Shown: positions 7,709-17,056, numbered from the stretch's first letter. The stretch is 64,000 nt of DNA from a candidate division WOR-3 bacterium (GCA_039801085.1 JBDRTY010000002.1:381339-445338); one strand, 5' to 3'. A program made the numbers and translations. The notes: generated by a model not told the origin, from the sequence alone.

Positions 7709-8684
7709 GGCAATTGGGCTGCTTTCCGGGGGGCTGGATTCCTCACTTGCGGTAAAAGTTATTATTGAGCAGGGGATCGAGGTTGTTGCGCTGCATTTTG
7801 CTACTCCGTTCTGTACCTGCACAAGGAAAGGCTGTCAGCATGAAGCCAGAAAGGCGGCTGCGGTATTCGGCATTCAATTGCGCACCGTTAGGCTGGGTGC
7901 GGAATACATTGAGCTGGTCAGAAAGCCCCGCTACGGATATGGCAGCAATATGAATCCGTGTATCGACTGCCGGATTTTGATGTTTTCAAGGGCCCGGCAG
8001 TTTATGGAAGAGATCGGGGCGGATTTCGTATTTACCGGCGAGGTACTTAATGAAAGACCCATGTCCCAGAATTTGCAGGCACTGCGACTGATCGCCCGGG
8101 AGTCCGGGCTGGATGGCAGGCTGTTACGACCGCTTTCGGCAAAGTTTTTTGAGCCGACCATCCCGGAGATGTGCGGCATTGTCGACCGTGATAAACTGCT
8201 GGCAATCCGTGGCCGTTCCCGCCGGCCTCAGATGGCACTGGCGTCAAAAATGGGAATTTACGATTATCCCTGTCCGGCTGGCGGATGTCGGCTGACCGAT
8301 CCGAATTTTGCCCGGCGTCTGCGCGACGCATTTCAGCATGGCGATGACTCAATGACCGACATTTTTCTGCTGCGTTACGGCAGACATCTCCGACTGCCAA
8401 ACGGTATCAAGATGATTGTGGGCAGAAATGAACAGGAGAATATCGTTTTGAGAGCGGTGGCTAAGAATGGCGGTTATTTTGCTTTGGAGGCGCAGGATGT
8501 GGTCGGTCCGGTAGTGCTGGTCAAAAATACCGCAACACCAGCCGATATTGAGCTGGCAGCCCGTATCTGTCTGGCTTACAGTGATTATCGCATTCATGGT
8601 GACCAGCCGGTAGTAGTTGAACCGGGGGCGGAAATTGCTGTGTCGCCGATTTCCCGGGAACAGATCAGAGGTTATCTGATTTAG
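7701..8684 (+). CDS. PP-loop ATPase, ThiI/MnmA-like sulfurtransferase with extra C-terminal domain
   Basis: A 327-residue protein. The PP-loop SGGLDSSLA at residues 9-17 marks an adenylating enzyme of the tRNA-thiolation type (ThiI, MnmA, TtuA). Cys motifs are scattered through the first 210 residues: FCTCTRKGC, NPCIDC and YPCPAGGC. These could bind metal or carry persulfide. The last ~100 residues resemble the NFACT-R/DUF814-type domain found fused to some ThiI-like proteins. The ATG at 7701 has GGAG upstream and overlaps the end of the Rrf2 gene. The context (AIRS-like kinase, permease, TonB receptor) is not that of a housekeeping tRNA enzyme, so the substrate is uncertain. I cannot name it more exactly. 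Confidence 0.75.
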   Translation: MAKAIGLLSGGLDSSLAVKVIIEQGIEVVALHFATPFCTCTRKGCQHEARKAAAVFGIQLRTVRLGAEYIELVRKPRYGYGSNMNPCIDCRILMFSRARQFMEEIGADFVFTGEVLNERPMSQNLQALRLIARESGLDGRLLRPLSAKFFEPTIPEMCGIVDRDKLLAIRGRSRRPQMALASKMGIYDYPCPAGGCRLTDPNFARRLRDAFQHGDDSMTDIFLLRYGRHLRLPNGIKMIVGRNEQENIVLRAVAKNGGYFALEAQDVVGPVVLVKNTATPADIELAARICLAYSDYRIHGDQPVVVEPGAEIAVSPISREQIRGYLI

Positions 8685-8692
8685 GAGGTGAA

Positions 8693-9763
8693 ATGGCAAA
8701 ACTGCCGGCGATTGGCAAGATCTCGGCAGAGGTGTTTAATGAATTAATCTTTCCGCATCTTGGGGCGGCGAATGCGGATATCCTTGTCGGTCCGCAACAC
8801 GGTGTTGATGTCGGGATTGTGCACATTGGTACCAAGGCGGTGGCAATTACCACCGATCCGGTATTTATCGTGCCGGAATATGGCTGGCAGCGGGCAGCCT
8901 GGTTTGCAATTCACATCCTGGCTTCGGATGTGGTGACTTCGGGGTTGCCGCCTACCTACTTGGTGATTGACCTGAATCTGCCGATGATGATGACCGAGGA
9001 GGCGTTGAGCACGGTCTGGACAACAATTGATAATGAGTGTCGGAAAATGGGGATGGCGATTGTGAGCGGACATACCGCACGTTACGAAAACTGTAATTTC
9101 CCGATGGTGGGCGGGGCAACCGTGCTTGCAGTGGGGGACCTGGAGAGTTATGTTTCCCCGCAATTTGCCCGTGCCGGCGACAAAATCATCATTACCAAGG
9201 GGCCGGCGGTAGAGGCGAGCGGAATTCTGGCAACGATGTTCCCGAATCTTCTGGCAAGGGAATTTGGAAGGGAATTTGTCCGGAAGGCAGAGAATCTCTT
9301 TTACAAGATGTCGGTTGTTGAGGATGCGCTGACGGCGGTAGCAGTCGGCGTCCGGGATGACGGTATTTCGGCAATGCACGATGCCACGGAATGCGGGGTC
9401 TGGGGCGGGGTTTATGAGCTGGCTCAGGCAGCAGGCCTCGGGGTCCGGATAGAAAAAGAGAAGATTGTGATCGAAGATTGTGTTAATGAAATCTGTCAGT
9501 TCTTCAAAATCGACCCTTATCAGTCGATCAGCGAAGGGACATTGATAATTACCTGCCGTGAGCATAAGGCTGAAAAGGTGGTTGAAGCGCTGCGGGCAAA
9601 GCAGATAAAATCTTCCATTGTCGGCGAACTGGTGGAGCCGAGATTGGGAATGATACTGATTGATGACAATAAGGAAATGCCCCTTGAACATCCAACGGTT
9701 GACCAGTTCTGGGGAGCATTCTATGCAGCGCGGCAGAATTATGCGCAACTGGAGCAGTCGTGA
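8693..9763 (+). CDS. AIR-synthase-superfamily protein (HypE/ThiL/SelD-like)
   Basis: A 356-residue protein of the PurM/HypE/SelD/ThiL superfamily, which uses ATP to activate a substrate. Visible signatures are the early GPQHGVDVGI segment, AITTDPVFIVP, the central GHTARYENCNFP and MVGGATV, and DATECGVWGGVYELAQAAG, the Mg/ATP-binding glycine-rich region near residue 230. It lacks the N-terminal GC-x-x-K active site of SelD and the C-terminal Cys of HypE, so neither name fits. AGGAGGTG precedes the ATG eight bases after the PP-loop stop. Its stop overlaps the GTG of the permease gene (GTGA). With the PP-loop enzyme it may form a two-step phosphoryl/sulfur activation module; this is inference. 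Confidence 0.82.
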   Translation: MAKLPAIGKISAEVFNELIFPHLGAANADILVGPQHGVDVGIVHIGTKAVAITTDPVFIVPEYGWQRAAWFAIHILASDVVTSGLPPTYLVIDLNLPMMMTEEALSTVWTTIDNECRKMGMAIVSGHTARYENCNFPMVGGATVLAVGDLESYVSPQFARAGDKIIITKGPAVEASGILATMFPNLLAREFGREFVRKAENLFYKMSVVEDALTAVAVGVRDDGISAMHDATECGVWGGVYELAQAAGLGVRIEKEKIVIEDCVNEICQFFKIDPYQSISEGTLIITCREHKAEKVVEALRAKQIKSSIVGELVEPRLGMILIDDNKEMPLEHPTVDQFWGAFYAARQNYAQLEQS

Positions 9764-10686
9764 GCGGTTTCGGAGGTGTATTCTTTAGCGGTTCTCCGGC
9801 TGAGTTTCAGGGGTTCATTGCTGTACTGCTGCACTACCTGTTTGAAGTCGGTCCCGCGTTAATTATCGGCTTCCTGTTGAGCGGAATTATCAATGAATTT
9901 GTGCCGGAAAAATGGATTGAGCGGCACCTCGGGGGGAGCGGGATAAAACCGATTCTCTGGGCAACGCTCATCGGTTCAGTCTTACCGATATGCTGCTGGG
10001 GTTCACTGCCGCTGGCGGTGAGCTTTCAGAAAAAAGGGGCGCGGCTGGGTCCAGTGCTGGCATTTCTCGTTGCCACTCCAGGGACTTCAATATCGGCGGT
10101 GCTGGTAACCTGGGCGGTGCTGGGATTCAAGTTTGCCATCTTTATATTCACCGCAGTTATTATCATGGGATTGTTGATGGGAATGGTGGGCGAGCTCCTT
10201 TTTATTGAACAGAGAGGCAACCCGGATGAGCGTCCCTGTCAGTGCTGCGCGGTGCCCGGGAAGAGGAGTTTTATCCAGCGGCTCCGGGCGGTTCTGAAAT
10301 TCGCTTTCGTTGATCTGGTAAAGGATATCGGCTTGGAGACCATGGCCGGGCTGGTAATTGCGGCAATTGTTGCTTCATTTGATCCGGTGGGCAAACTGGT
10401 AAGCCTTTATCTCGGAGATTACCGCGGGTTCATATTCGCTCTGGTTTTCGGGATCCTGATGTATGTCTGCGCAACATCCAGCCCCCCCATGGTGGATGCA
10501 TTCATCATGAGGGGACTGACTCCGGGTGCCGGGATCACGATGCTGCTAGCAGGACCGATTACGAGCTACGGCACAATCCTCGTCATCAGAAAAAAGTTCG
10601 GATTCAGCGTTCTCTTCATCTTTCTGGCGGTGGTTGCTCTACTTTCGCTGGGCTTCGGGGTGGTCTTTAAATTTATTTTTCAGTGA
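9760..10686 (+). CDS. Permease, DUF318/ArsP-like family
   Basis: A 308-residue inner-membrane protein with about eight helices. It carries the paired signature of the PF03773-type permeases: SVLPICCWGSLPLAVSFQKKGA near residue 70 and VCATSSPPMVDAFIMRG near 240, each with a Cys in a helix break. A cytoplasmic loop holds a Cys cluster (CQCCAVPGK) around 160, as in the SO_0444-type subgroup linked to Cu/Zn export. Family members move arsenicals, metals or unknown thiophilic species. The start is GTG at 9760, overlapping the previous stop. Substrate unknown; a distant paralogue is encoded at 17057-18229. Confidence 0.82.
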   Translation: MSGFGGVFFSGSPAEFQGFIAVLLHYLFEVGPALIIGFLLSGIINEFVPEKWIERHLGGSGIKPILWATLIGSVLPICCWGSLPLAVSFQKKGARLGPVLAFLVATPGTSISAVLVTWAVLGFKFAIFIFTAVIIMGLLMGMVGELLFIEQRGNPDERPCQCCAVPGKRSFIQRLRAVLKFAFVDLVKDIGLETMAGLVIAAIVASFDPVGKLVSLYLGDYRGFIFALVFGILMYVCATSSPPMVDAFIMRGLTPGAGITMLLAGPITSYGTILVIRKKFGFSVLFIFLAVVALLSLGFGVVFKFIFQ

Positions 10687-10696
10687 AGGAGGATAA

Positions 10697-12844
10697 ATGA
10701 GATGGCTGGCGTTGATTTTGATTGCACTGCCTGCCTTTGCCTTTCATGGTGCGATCGCGGGCAGGGTCGTGGATGAGCAGGACCAACCGTTAGCCGGGGC
10801 ACAGGTATGGCTGAGCGGTCACCCGAGCGGGACGGCAACTGATACTACCGGGAATTATTTTCTTGAAGTCCCGATGCACGGTGAGTTTCAGGTGGTATAT
10901 CAGTTCATGGGTTTTAAATCCGAAACACTGAGGGTATTTGTGGCACATGGCGAACGGGTAAGACGGGATGTCATGCTCCATCCGGTAGCTCTTGCGGTGC
11001 CGATGGTGGAGACAAAGGAGCGCCGACAGACCATTCAGGCAGCGGAAACACCAGTACCCGCAGTGGTCATTCCCCAGTCTGTGGCGGAGCGGGCAGGAAA
11101 GTCCACTGTCGGCGAGGTGGCTACCATGGAAGCCGGGATTCAGCTGCAGAAACGGTGCAGCGCCTGTGAGGTCAGTGAGGTGTCAATTCAGGGGCTGCCC
11201 GGCAGGTTTTCACTGATTTTGTTGGAGGGAATGCCGCTCTTTGCCGGTCTTGCCTCCCGTTACATTCTTGATCTTGTTCCAGTGGAGATGGTTGACCGGC
11301 TGGAAGTGGTAAAGGGGGCATCCGGTGCGCTCTGGGGGAGCGATGCGATTGCCGGTGCGCTCAATATTCTGCTGCTTCAGCCCGTCCGTCCGCTTGAGGC
11401 AAGAGGAACATACACCCGGCGCAGTTACGGGAATGACCTTGCGGCGCAGGTGGGGAGTGCCCGCAGGTCACTGGGGTTCAGCCTGATGGGCGCCCATGGC
11501 GACCGCCAGCCGGTAGATCAGAATCTGGACGGAATTGTTGAGAATACCTTTTATCAGCGCAATATCCTGATCGGTAATCTTAGTTTTTATCCGGGTTTGG
11601 TCTGGCGGTTCAATCTCGGCGGTTCTTTTGGTGATGAAATCCGCCGAAGCGGGGTGGTGATTCCGGATACGGAATATATTAATAACCCGCTTGCTGAGAA
11701 GATCAGGACCCGGCGCTGGGATTTCTGGCAGCGTGCTGCCTATACTGCGGGCAGGAGTGAACTTTCCTGCCGGATTGCCCTGTCTGGGCAGAAGGAGACG
11801 GGTACAGTGGAAATGCGGGACTATTTCAGTCAGCAGTTCAACCTGTTCGCCGATGTCAGTGCCGAATTTCCGCATCTGCGATCCGGTATATCCTTTCTCC
11901 GTCAGCAGGTTCAGGACAGCCGTCTTTTTACTCAGCCCAGCCAGGAGGAGGATCTGGGAATCTGGATTGCGGGCAGGGAAATTGCCTTCACCGTTTTTCC
12001 AGTTGCGCATGAAATCCTGCCTGCGATCCGGCTGGATCTGAACTCGGTATACGGCACAATCCTTTCGCCTTACGGTGCAATAAAATTCTTCCCGGGTTTT
12101 GCGGAACTGAATTTTGCTGCCGGTACCGGTTTCCGGACCCCGATGGTAATATTTGAAAGCATGGAAAATCTCCCCGGAGGATTCCAGTATGCCATCCGCC
12201 GGGATCCGGACCTCAGCCGTGAAACCGGTCTGTCACTGCTCGCCGGGCTGGCAAGACGCTTTATCACTCCCTCCCTGATTGCCGATTTCCGGCTTAACCT
12301 TTTCCGACACCTGGTGCGGAATTTCATTGCGGCTGAACTTACCGGTGTGGATACTCTCAGCCGGCGTGCAGTGTTCTATTACTCCAACCGGGATGAGCCC
12401 ATTTCCTCAACCGGAATCGAATTGTCATCGATATTAAATTTCCACACTCATACCAGCCTCAGTCTTAAGTGCTTTGTTCTCCGGGCTGAAGACCATCAGC
12501 ATCGGACTATCCCCTTTGTCCGGCGCTGGGGTGTCGGTTACAATCTGAGTGTGAAGACGCCGGTCTGGAAGGTGGAGCTGAACACCGCCGGCGAACTTAA
12601 CGGTCCGATGCTGGTCCAGACTGTTCTGTCAGATGGCAGGATTTTGGAAAGTGAATCGCCGGTCTATCCGGTTTTCGACCTGCGGTTGAGTCGGCAGCTG
12701 GGTATTGTCCGATTAAGTCTCGGGGTTAACAATGTTGGCGATTATCACCAGCTGCCCCGGTCTCATCATGAGGGCAGAACTGAATATTACTGGGGTCCGA
12801 TAATCGGTCGCGAACTCTACGCGACTGTATCACTTAGCATCTGA
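10697..12844 (+). CDS. TonB-dependent receptor with carboxypeptidase-regulatory-like N-domain and Cys-pair plug
   Basis: A 715-residue outer-membrane receptor. A signal peptide (1-17) is followed by a carboxypeptidase-D-regulatory-like beta domain (about 22-95, ending PMVETKERR), a plug (about 110-240) and a barrel ending in Ile. The plug contains a CSAC pair in the position where many receptors of this subgroup have Cys-rich metal-contact loops, then LILLEGMPLF and VVKGASGALWGSDAIAGALN. AAGGAGG precedes the ATG. It is the last gene of the Rrf2 operon and would bring in, or release, the compound handled by the permease. Copper or another thiophilic metal is a fair guess. The 3' end overlaps the convergent small gene at 12830 by 15 bases. 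Confidence 0.88.
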   Translation: MRWLALILIALPAFAFHGAIAGRVVDEQDQPLAGAQVWLSGHPSGTATDTTGNYFLEVPMHGEFQVVYQFMGFKSETLRVFVAHGERVRRDVMLHPVALAVPMVETKERRQTIQAAETPVPAVVIPQSVAERAGKSTVGEVATMEAGIQLQKRCSACEVSEVSIQGLPGRFSLILLEGMPLFAGLASRYILDLVPVEMVDRLEVVKGASGALWGSDAIAGALNILLLQPVRPLEARGTYTRRSYGNDLAAQVGSARRSLGFSLMGAHGDRQPVDQNLDGIVENTFYQRNILIGNLSFYPGLVWRFNLGGSFGDEIRRSGVVIPDTEYINNPLAEKIRTRRWDFWQRAAYTAGRSELSCRIALSGQKETGTVEMRDYFSQQFNLFADVSAEFPHLRSGISFLRQQVQDSRLFTQPSQEEDLGIWIAGREIAFTVFPVAHEILPAIRLDLNSVYGTILSPYGAIKFFPGFAELNFAAGTGFRTPMVIFESMENLPGGFQYAIRRDPDLSRETGLSLLAGLARRFITPSLIADFRLNLFRHLVRNFIAAELTGVDTLSRRAVFYYSNRDEPISSTGIELSSILNFHTHTSLSLKCFVLRAEDHQHRTIPFVRRWGVGYNLSVKTPVWKVELNTAGELNGPMLVQTVLSDGRILESESPVYPVFDLRLSRQLGIVRLSLGVNNVGDYHQLPRSHHEGRTEYYWGPIIGRELYATVSLSI

Positions 12845-13069
12845 GATGACCAGTTCCTTCAAGCGGGCAGTCATGGGTTTTGCCTTAAGGATGAGAACCG
12901 ACCCGAGCGCACCGAACAGGGCGGCGATGCCCAGCCCAACCGGGCAGCCGGGTCTGCCGCAGCAGGGGCAGGTTGAGCCGAATGTAGCATAACCACCGGT
13001 TATTCCTGCCCAGAATCCCAAAAGGCGCAGGATGCCGGGCAGGAAGTGCCGGTGTTTGTTTTCCTTCAT
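12830..13069 (-). CDS. Small Cys-rich membrane protein at end of arsenic operon
   Basis: A 79-residue protein with two hydrophobic segments (about 12-30 and 42-62) and a CPCCGRPGC cluster between them. The end is basic (MTARLKELV). The Cys cluster in or near the membrane suggests metal or redox handling, and it is the last gene after a thioredoxin-fold protein. A truncated copy sits at 7053-7223. I know no named family with confidence; mercury/arsenic-type small transport proteins have a similar layout. Overlaps the end of the TonB receptor gene on the other strand. Confidence 0.65.
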   Translation of the reverse strand: MKENKHRHFLPGILRLLGFWAGITGGYATFGSTCPCCGRPGCPVGLGIAALFGALGSVLILKAKPMTARLKELVISDAK

Positions 13070-13075
13070 CTATTA

Positions 13076-13312
13076 TTACCTGGTAGTGATAAGTTTCTTC
13101 AGCTCCTCTTTTGTCGGCACCTTGCCCTGACTGACCACCTTGCCGTCAATCACGAGACCGGGAGTCATAAATACCCCCATTGCGGCAAACTTTTTGATAT
13201 CGGTTACCTTCTCAACATCTGCCGCAATCCCCAGTTCGGCAAGAGTGTCAATCACCCGCTTTTCCAATTCCTGACATCGCGGACAGCCGATGCCTAATAT
13301 CTGGATGTTCAT
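13076..13312 (-). CDS. Thioredoxin-fold redox-active disulfide protein 2
   Basis: A 78-residue minimal thioredoxin/glutaredoxin fold. The active site CPRC sits at residues 10-13 directly after the first strand, and the cis-Pro segment FMTPGLVIDGKV is near 50. This matches the small redox-active disulfide protein 2 family (archaeal MTH895/TM0996 type). In arsenic operons such proteins often reduce ArsC or permease-associated disulfides. It lies between the DGC-domain gene and the small Cys-rich membrane protein. The ATG has AAGGAGG nearby. Confidence 0.85.
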   Translation of the reverse strand: MNIQILGIGCPRCQELEKRVIDTLAELGIAADVEKVTDIKKFAAMGVFMTPGLVIDGKVVSQGKVPTKEELKKLITTR

Positions 13313-13327
13313 TTGTCCTCCTTTTTA

Positions 13328-13771
13328 TTATTCTTCAAGCGCCTGTTTGATGAGTTCTTTTGCCTTTGCCACATCCTCTGCAGAAACATATTCTGCAAGT
13401 GGGCGGGCACCTGTAGCGATGTCCTGCGCCAGAGACATTTTCTTCATCCCGATGTCCCGGGCAAGAACAATCGCCTTGCTGATTTTCACACCTGCTGTCT
13501 CAGCCACCTTGCGGCTGCACTCAAATGGACAGCCGTCAACGGTTATAACCTTCTTTGCCACCTTTGTTTTTTGCAGCACAGTCTGATTATTGACCGGTAG
13601 ACCGGGCAAACAGCCAATGCCCACCTTCTTCAGTCCTAGTTCCTTGACCACCTCAATACTGGCAAAAGCGGTGGTGAGACCGGTGTTGGAAAGCCCGCCA
13701 AAGCAGGCAAAGATAATGTTCTCATGGGTGTTCTCACCCGGGATTAACTTCGCTTCCGTCTGTTCAGCCAT
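13328..13771 (-). CDS. DGC-domain putative zinc-binding protein
   Basis: A 147-residue protein of the DGC family, named for the Asp-Gly-Cys motif seen here as VDGCPFECSRK near residue 93. Other conserved Cys lie in FACFGGLSN and GIGCLPGLP. It is predicted to bind zinc or another metal through these Cys. The start is ATG 13771 because AAAAAGGAGGGATA precedes it; it overlaps the TAA of the ProC-like gene (TAATG). DGC genes are common next to arsenic or redox permease genes; the biochemical role is not established. Confidence 0.82.
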   Translation of the reverse strand: MAEQTEAKLIPGENTHENIIFACFGGLSNTGLTTAFASIEVVKELGLKKVGIGCLPGLPVNNQTVLQKTKVAKKVITVDGCPFECSRKVAETAGVKISKAIVLARDIGMKKMSLAQDIATGARPLAEYVSAEDVAKAKELIKQALEE

Positions 13772-14577
13772 TATCCCTCCTTTTTGTTCAGATGTTCGCA
13801 ACTGGCGGTTTTTAGTTTCTGATATAGGGTAGTGAGTTTTTCCGCCACAGTTGCGGTTATTGTTTTTTCCATTTCGCTCAGCGGTTTGAGCGGAATCGTG
13901 TCCAGTACCCCATCCGGACTCAATCCGGCATTGAAAAGCAGTTGCGCCGCGCCTTCAATCATTGTCAAAAGTGCCCGATTCACAGCTTCGGGTTTGAGAC
14001 CGAACTTTTCCCCCAGTTCCGCAAGCATCTGCCACTGAAACCAGAAGTAGGTCGGTCCCATCGCGGTCAATATTGCATAGGCTTCAAGGTCTGCCTCTGA
14101 AACCTCAGGATGAGCACCCAGGGGCGCAAAGAGTGGTTCAAGAGTCTGGCGTCCAGCATAAGTAATAGCAGCTGAATAGGCGACCGGGTTAAAGCCCCTG
14201 CCAATCATTGATGGGGCATTGGGAATCATTCGCACCAGCCGCCTGTGCTCAAGCAGTTTTGTCAGTTCAGCAAAGGTAATCACCGGCGCAAGTGAGACAA
14301 CTATTGCATCTTTATTGAACGTCCCTTTGAGTTCAGGTAGTGCGGTTCTGAGCGCGGGCGGATGCAGGGCGATGAACACAACCCCTTTTTCGGCAGGAAT
14401 GCGGTTGTCAGCAACGGTTTTAATCTCGGGATAATCCTTATGTAACCGGTCAAGGGCATCAGCCGCAATATCGCTAACAACAGTGTCCGAAATGTTAACC
14501 CCAGAACGCCGCCAACCACCAAGAATAATCCGAGTGACTCTGCCGCCGCCGATAAACCCGATTGAAGTTTTATTCAT
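13771..14577 (-). CDS. Pyrroline-5-carboxylate-reductase-like NAD(P)-dependent oxidoreductase
   Basis: A 268-residue protein with an N-terminal Rossmann fold (GFIGGGRVTRIILGG at residues 7-21) and the ProC-type C-terminal half (RMIPNAPSMIGRGF near 130, then AYAILTAMGPTYFWFQ). It resembles ProC and related F420/NADP-dependent reductases, but its place inside an ars operon, ATGA-coupled to arsC upstream and TAATG-coupled to the DGC gene downstream, suggests a dedicated role rather than proline synthesis. The sequence is somewhat diverged from canonical ProC near the C-terminus. Substrate unknown. Confidence 0.75.
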   Translation of the reverse strand: MNKTSIGFIGGGRVTRIILGGWRRSGVNISDTVVSDIAADALDRLHKDYPEIKTVADNRIPAEKGVVFIALHPPALRTALPELKGTFNKDAIVVSLAPVITFAELTKLLEHRRLVRMIPNAPSMIGRGFNPVAYSAAITYAGRQTLEPLFAPLGAHPEVSEADLEAYAILTAMGPTYFWFQWQMLAELGEKFGLKPEAVNRALLTMIEGAAQLLFNAGLSPDGVLDTIPLKPLSEMEKTITATVAEKLTTLYQKLKTASCEHLNKKEG

Positions 14578-14972
14578 TTACACTTCCTTTCCAGCCGGCT
14601 TAAAAGTTCAATAACCTGCTGTTTAATCATCTCCCGGACCCGGCGGTATTCCTCAATCCCTCTGCCTTTCGGGTCTGGAATCTGCCATTCAATTCTTTTT
14701 ACACCCGGCAGAAACGGGCAAGCAACTTCACAGCCCATTGTAACAAGATAGTCAAACTTCAAATCCGGCAGGTCTGCAAACCCTTTGGGTTTTGCCTCTG
14801 ATATGTCTATTCCAACTTCCTGCATTACCGCTATTGCCTCTAGGGAGACCTCCTTTTCGGGACTGGAACCGGCAGAGGCGCACTTAACATCTTTCCCCAG
14901 TTCCCGGCAGAACGCCTCAGCCATCTGGCTCCGGCAGGAGTTGCCAACACAGGCAAAAAGGATGCGGGTCAT
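14574..14972 (-). CDS. arsC: Arsenate reductase, low-molecular-weight phosphatase type
   Basis: A 132-residue thioredoxin-coupled type ArsC. The P-loop is C8-V-G-N-S-C-R14 (CX5R) followed by S-Q-M-A-E-A. Two further Cys at 81 and 85 (TMGCEVAC) can relay the disulfide, as Cys82/Cys89 do in the Bacillus enzyme, though the spacing is shorter. The DP motif IPDPKGR near residue 100 gives the general acid Asp. The enzyme reduces arsenate to arsenite for export by Acr3. The stop overlaps the next ATG (ATGA). Confidence 0.92.
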   Translation of the reverse strand: MTRILFACVGNSCRSQMAEAFCRELGKDVKCASAGSSPEKEVSLEAIAVMQEVGIDISEAKPKGFADLPDLKFDYLVTMGCEVACPFLPGVKRIEWQIPDPKGRGIEEYRRVREMIKQQVIELLSRLERKCK

Positions 14973-14982
14973 CTTAGTTCAC

Positions 14983-15837
14983 CTATCGCACCAGTGGAAC
15001 AAGGAGAATTGGCACTGGTGAACGCCTGACCACCTTATTGCTGACACTGCCAAGAAACATTTCGCCGATATGTCCTCTTCCCTGAGCGCCCATCACCACG
15101 AGCGTGATGTCATTGTCGGTTATTCGCTTGAGAATCTCCTCGGCGACGATACCCAGGTGAATTTCAATCCCGATATCGGGTTTCCCTTTGGTGAGAAGCC
15201 GGTCGCGCAGTCTTTCCAGCCTTTCGGTATCAATCTGATTAAACTCATCCAAACGGTCTTTCAGGTGTCTTCCTAAAATCTGGTCCTGAATATGAAGGAG
15301 GGTAACCTTTTTGGCACCCAGTCCAATCAGTTGTTCAAGATAAAGAAAAGCCGCTTCGGCATTATCAGAAAAGTCGGTGGGATAAAGTATATGCTCAAGC
15401 GGGTGCCAGGCTTTGTCTTTCGGTGTGCGAGCTGGTTTCATCTTTATCACTATGACTGGCTTAGTTGCGCTGTGTAGAACCGCGGTAGCAACACCCCCAA
15501 GTAGGATTTCCTTGCTCAGGTTATAGCCGTGAGAACCGATGACAATTAGCGCACACTGTTTTTCTCTAGCGGTGCGGTTGATTTCTATTGCCGGCAGACC
15601 GAGCCGGATTTCTGCTGTGACCGCAAACCCCTGATCGGCAAGCGCCCGGGATTGTTTTTCTAGGACCGGCTTTATGAGTTGAGAGAGCATCTCCGCCAGT
15701 GACCCAACATCCCGGATGTTCAAGCAAAATAATAGCACTATTTCCTTTGTGCCTAAAGTGGACAGCCCTGAGATGTGATTGATAAGCTGCTCTGAAGCAG
15801 GGGAAAGGTCAGTGGCAACTAAAATTTTTCTAAACAT
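14983..15837 (-). CDS. Tandem universal stress protein in arsenic operon
   Basis: A 284-residue protein with two UspA domains, each with an ATP-binding-like glycine motif ([10 protein letters not shown]...GG at about 115-135, and [16 protein letters not shown] near 250). It is a clear paralogue of the protein at 5940-6875, including the same [14 protein letters not shown] start. Its ATG overlaps the last codons of acr3 by eight bases, so the two are co-translated. Usp genes accompany many transporter operons; here it might regulate Acr3 activity or signal stress, which is inference. Confidence 0.88.
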   Translation of the reverse strand: MFRKILVATDLSPASEQLINHISGLSTLGTKEIVLLFCLNIRDVGSLAEMLSQLIKPVLEKQSRALADQGFAVTAEIRLGLPAIEINRTAREKQCALIVIGSHGYNLSKEILLGGVATAVLHSATKPVIVIKMKPARTPKDKAWHPLEHILYPTDFSDNAEAAFLYLEQLIGLGAKKVTLLHIQDQILGRHLKDRLDEFNQIDTERLERLRDRLLTKGKPDIGIEIHLGIVAEEILKRITDNDITLVVMGAQGRGHIGEMFLGSVSNKVVRRSPVPILLVPLVR

Positions 15838-17044
15838 ATTCTACCCCTTTCATTTTATTGCTTGGCGAAAACCAGTTTCTGGTTTTCAGACAGATGCGGA
15901 CAAGTAAAAGCATTACCGGCACCTCAATTAAGACGCCAACGACTGTTGCCAGTGCTGCACCTGAGGAAAGGCCGAAGAGCATTGTTGCGGTGGCGATGGC
16001 AACCTCAAAATGGTTGGAGGCGCCAATCATCGCTGAGGGTGCGGCATCCTCATAGGTAAGTTTCAGCACTCTTGCCAGACCGTAGCCGATCCAGAAGATG
16101 AGGTTGGTCTGAATGAACAAAGGAATGGCAATGTAAAGAATAGTGAGGGGATTGGAGACAATGACATCGCCCTTGAACGAAAAGAGCAAAATGAGCGTAA
16201 TTAAAAGGGCGATGATGGTAATCGGGGTGAGGAAGTGTAGAAACCTTTCTGCAAACCAGACCGGGCCCTTTACTTTGATGATCCATTTGCGGGAGAAATA
16301 GCCGGCAACAAGCGGCAGGGCGACATAGATTGCGATTGACAAAACCAGCGCCTGCCAGGGTACCGGCAGTCTGCCGACACCAAGCAGAAAGCCGCCCAGC
16401 GGTCCGTAAAGCAGAAGCATCGTCAAGGAGTTAATGGCAACCATCACCAGAGTATGTCCGTCATTGCCTTTGGCGAGATAGCCCCAAACCAGAACCATGG
16501 CGGTGCAGGGTGCGATGCCTAAAAGAATGCAGCCGGCTAAAAATGAGCGCCAGAGCGGGACCTGAAGCATCTTGATGCCGTTATGCAGGACCACCTGTCC
16601 GATGCCGTATCTGGCGCCAATATCCAGGTCAAGGCCGAATGGCATCTTGACATAGTCAACCGCATTGACGCCGATTAAAACACGAAAGACCACCCCCAAA
16701 AAGAACAAAGCAATCGCATACATTGTAAAAGGCTTGATTGCCCAGTTGATAAACAGAGTCAGACCGACCGGCTTGGCGTTTCTGCCGGATTTGAGCACCT
16801 CGGTAAAGTCGATTTTTACCATTATCGGATACATCATAAAGAAGAGGCAGACTGCAATCGGAATGGAGATGACCGGCGCGCCGTTGGTGTAGATGGCGAT
16901 GCCGTCGAGCGTCTTTGCCAGCCCGGGCGCGAGCTTGCCGAGCAGAATACCCGCGCCGATGCAGACCAGGACCCAGAAGGTGAGGTATTTTTCAAAGACA
17001 TTGAGCCCTTTTGGCTGTCTGGTTGTAACGGATTCTGTCGCCAT
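15830..17044 (-). CDS. acr3: Acr3-family arsenite efflux permease
   Basis: A 404-residue inner-membrane protein with about ten helices. It matches Acr3: [23 protein letters not shown] at the start, an [20 protein letters not shown] helix carrying the conserved Cys near residue 175, and [19 protein letters not shown] near 350. It exports arsenite using proton motive force. It sits 12 bases after the DUF318-type permease and overlaps the Usp gene. Together with arsR and arsC it makes a complete arsenic resistance set. Confidence 0.95.
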   Translation of the reverse strand: MATESVTTRQPKGLNVFEKYLTFWVLVCIGAGILLGKLAPGLAKTLDGIAIYTNGAPVISIPIAVCLFFMMYPIMVKIDFTEVLKSGRNAKPVGLTLFINWAIKPFTMYAIALFFLGVVFRVLIGVNAVDYVKMPFGLDLDIGARYGIGQVVLHNGIKMLQVPLWRSFLAGCILLGIAPCTAMVLVWGYLAKGNDGHTLVMVAINSLTMLLLYGPLGGFLLGVGRLPVPWQALVLSIAIYVALPLVAGYFSRKWIIKVKGPVWFAERFLHFLTPITIIALLITLILLFSFKGDVIVSNPLTILYIAIPLFIQTNLIFWIGYGLARVLKLTYEDAAPSAMIGASNHFEVAIATATMLFGLSSGAALATVVGVLIEVPVMLLLVRICLKTRNWFSPSNKMKGVEYV

Positions 17045-17056
17045 TCTTGCTCTCCT

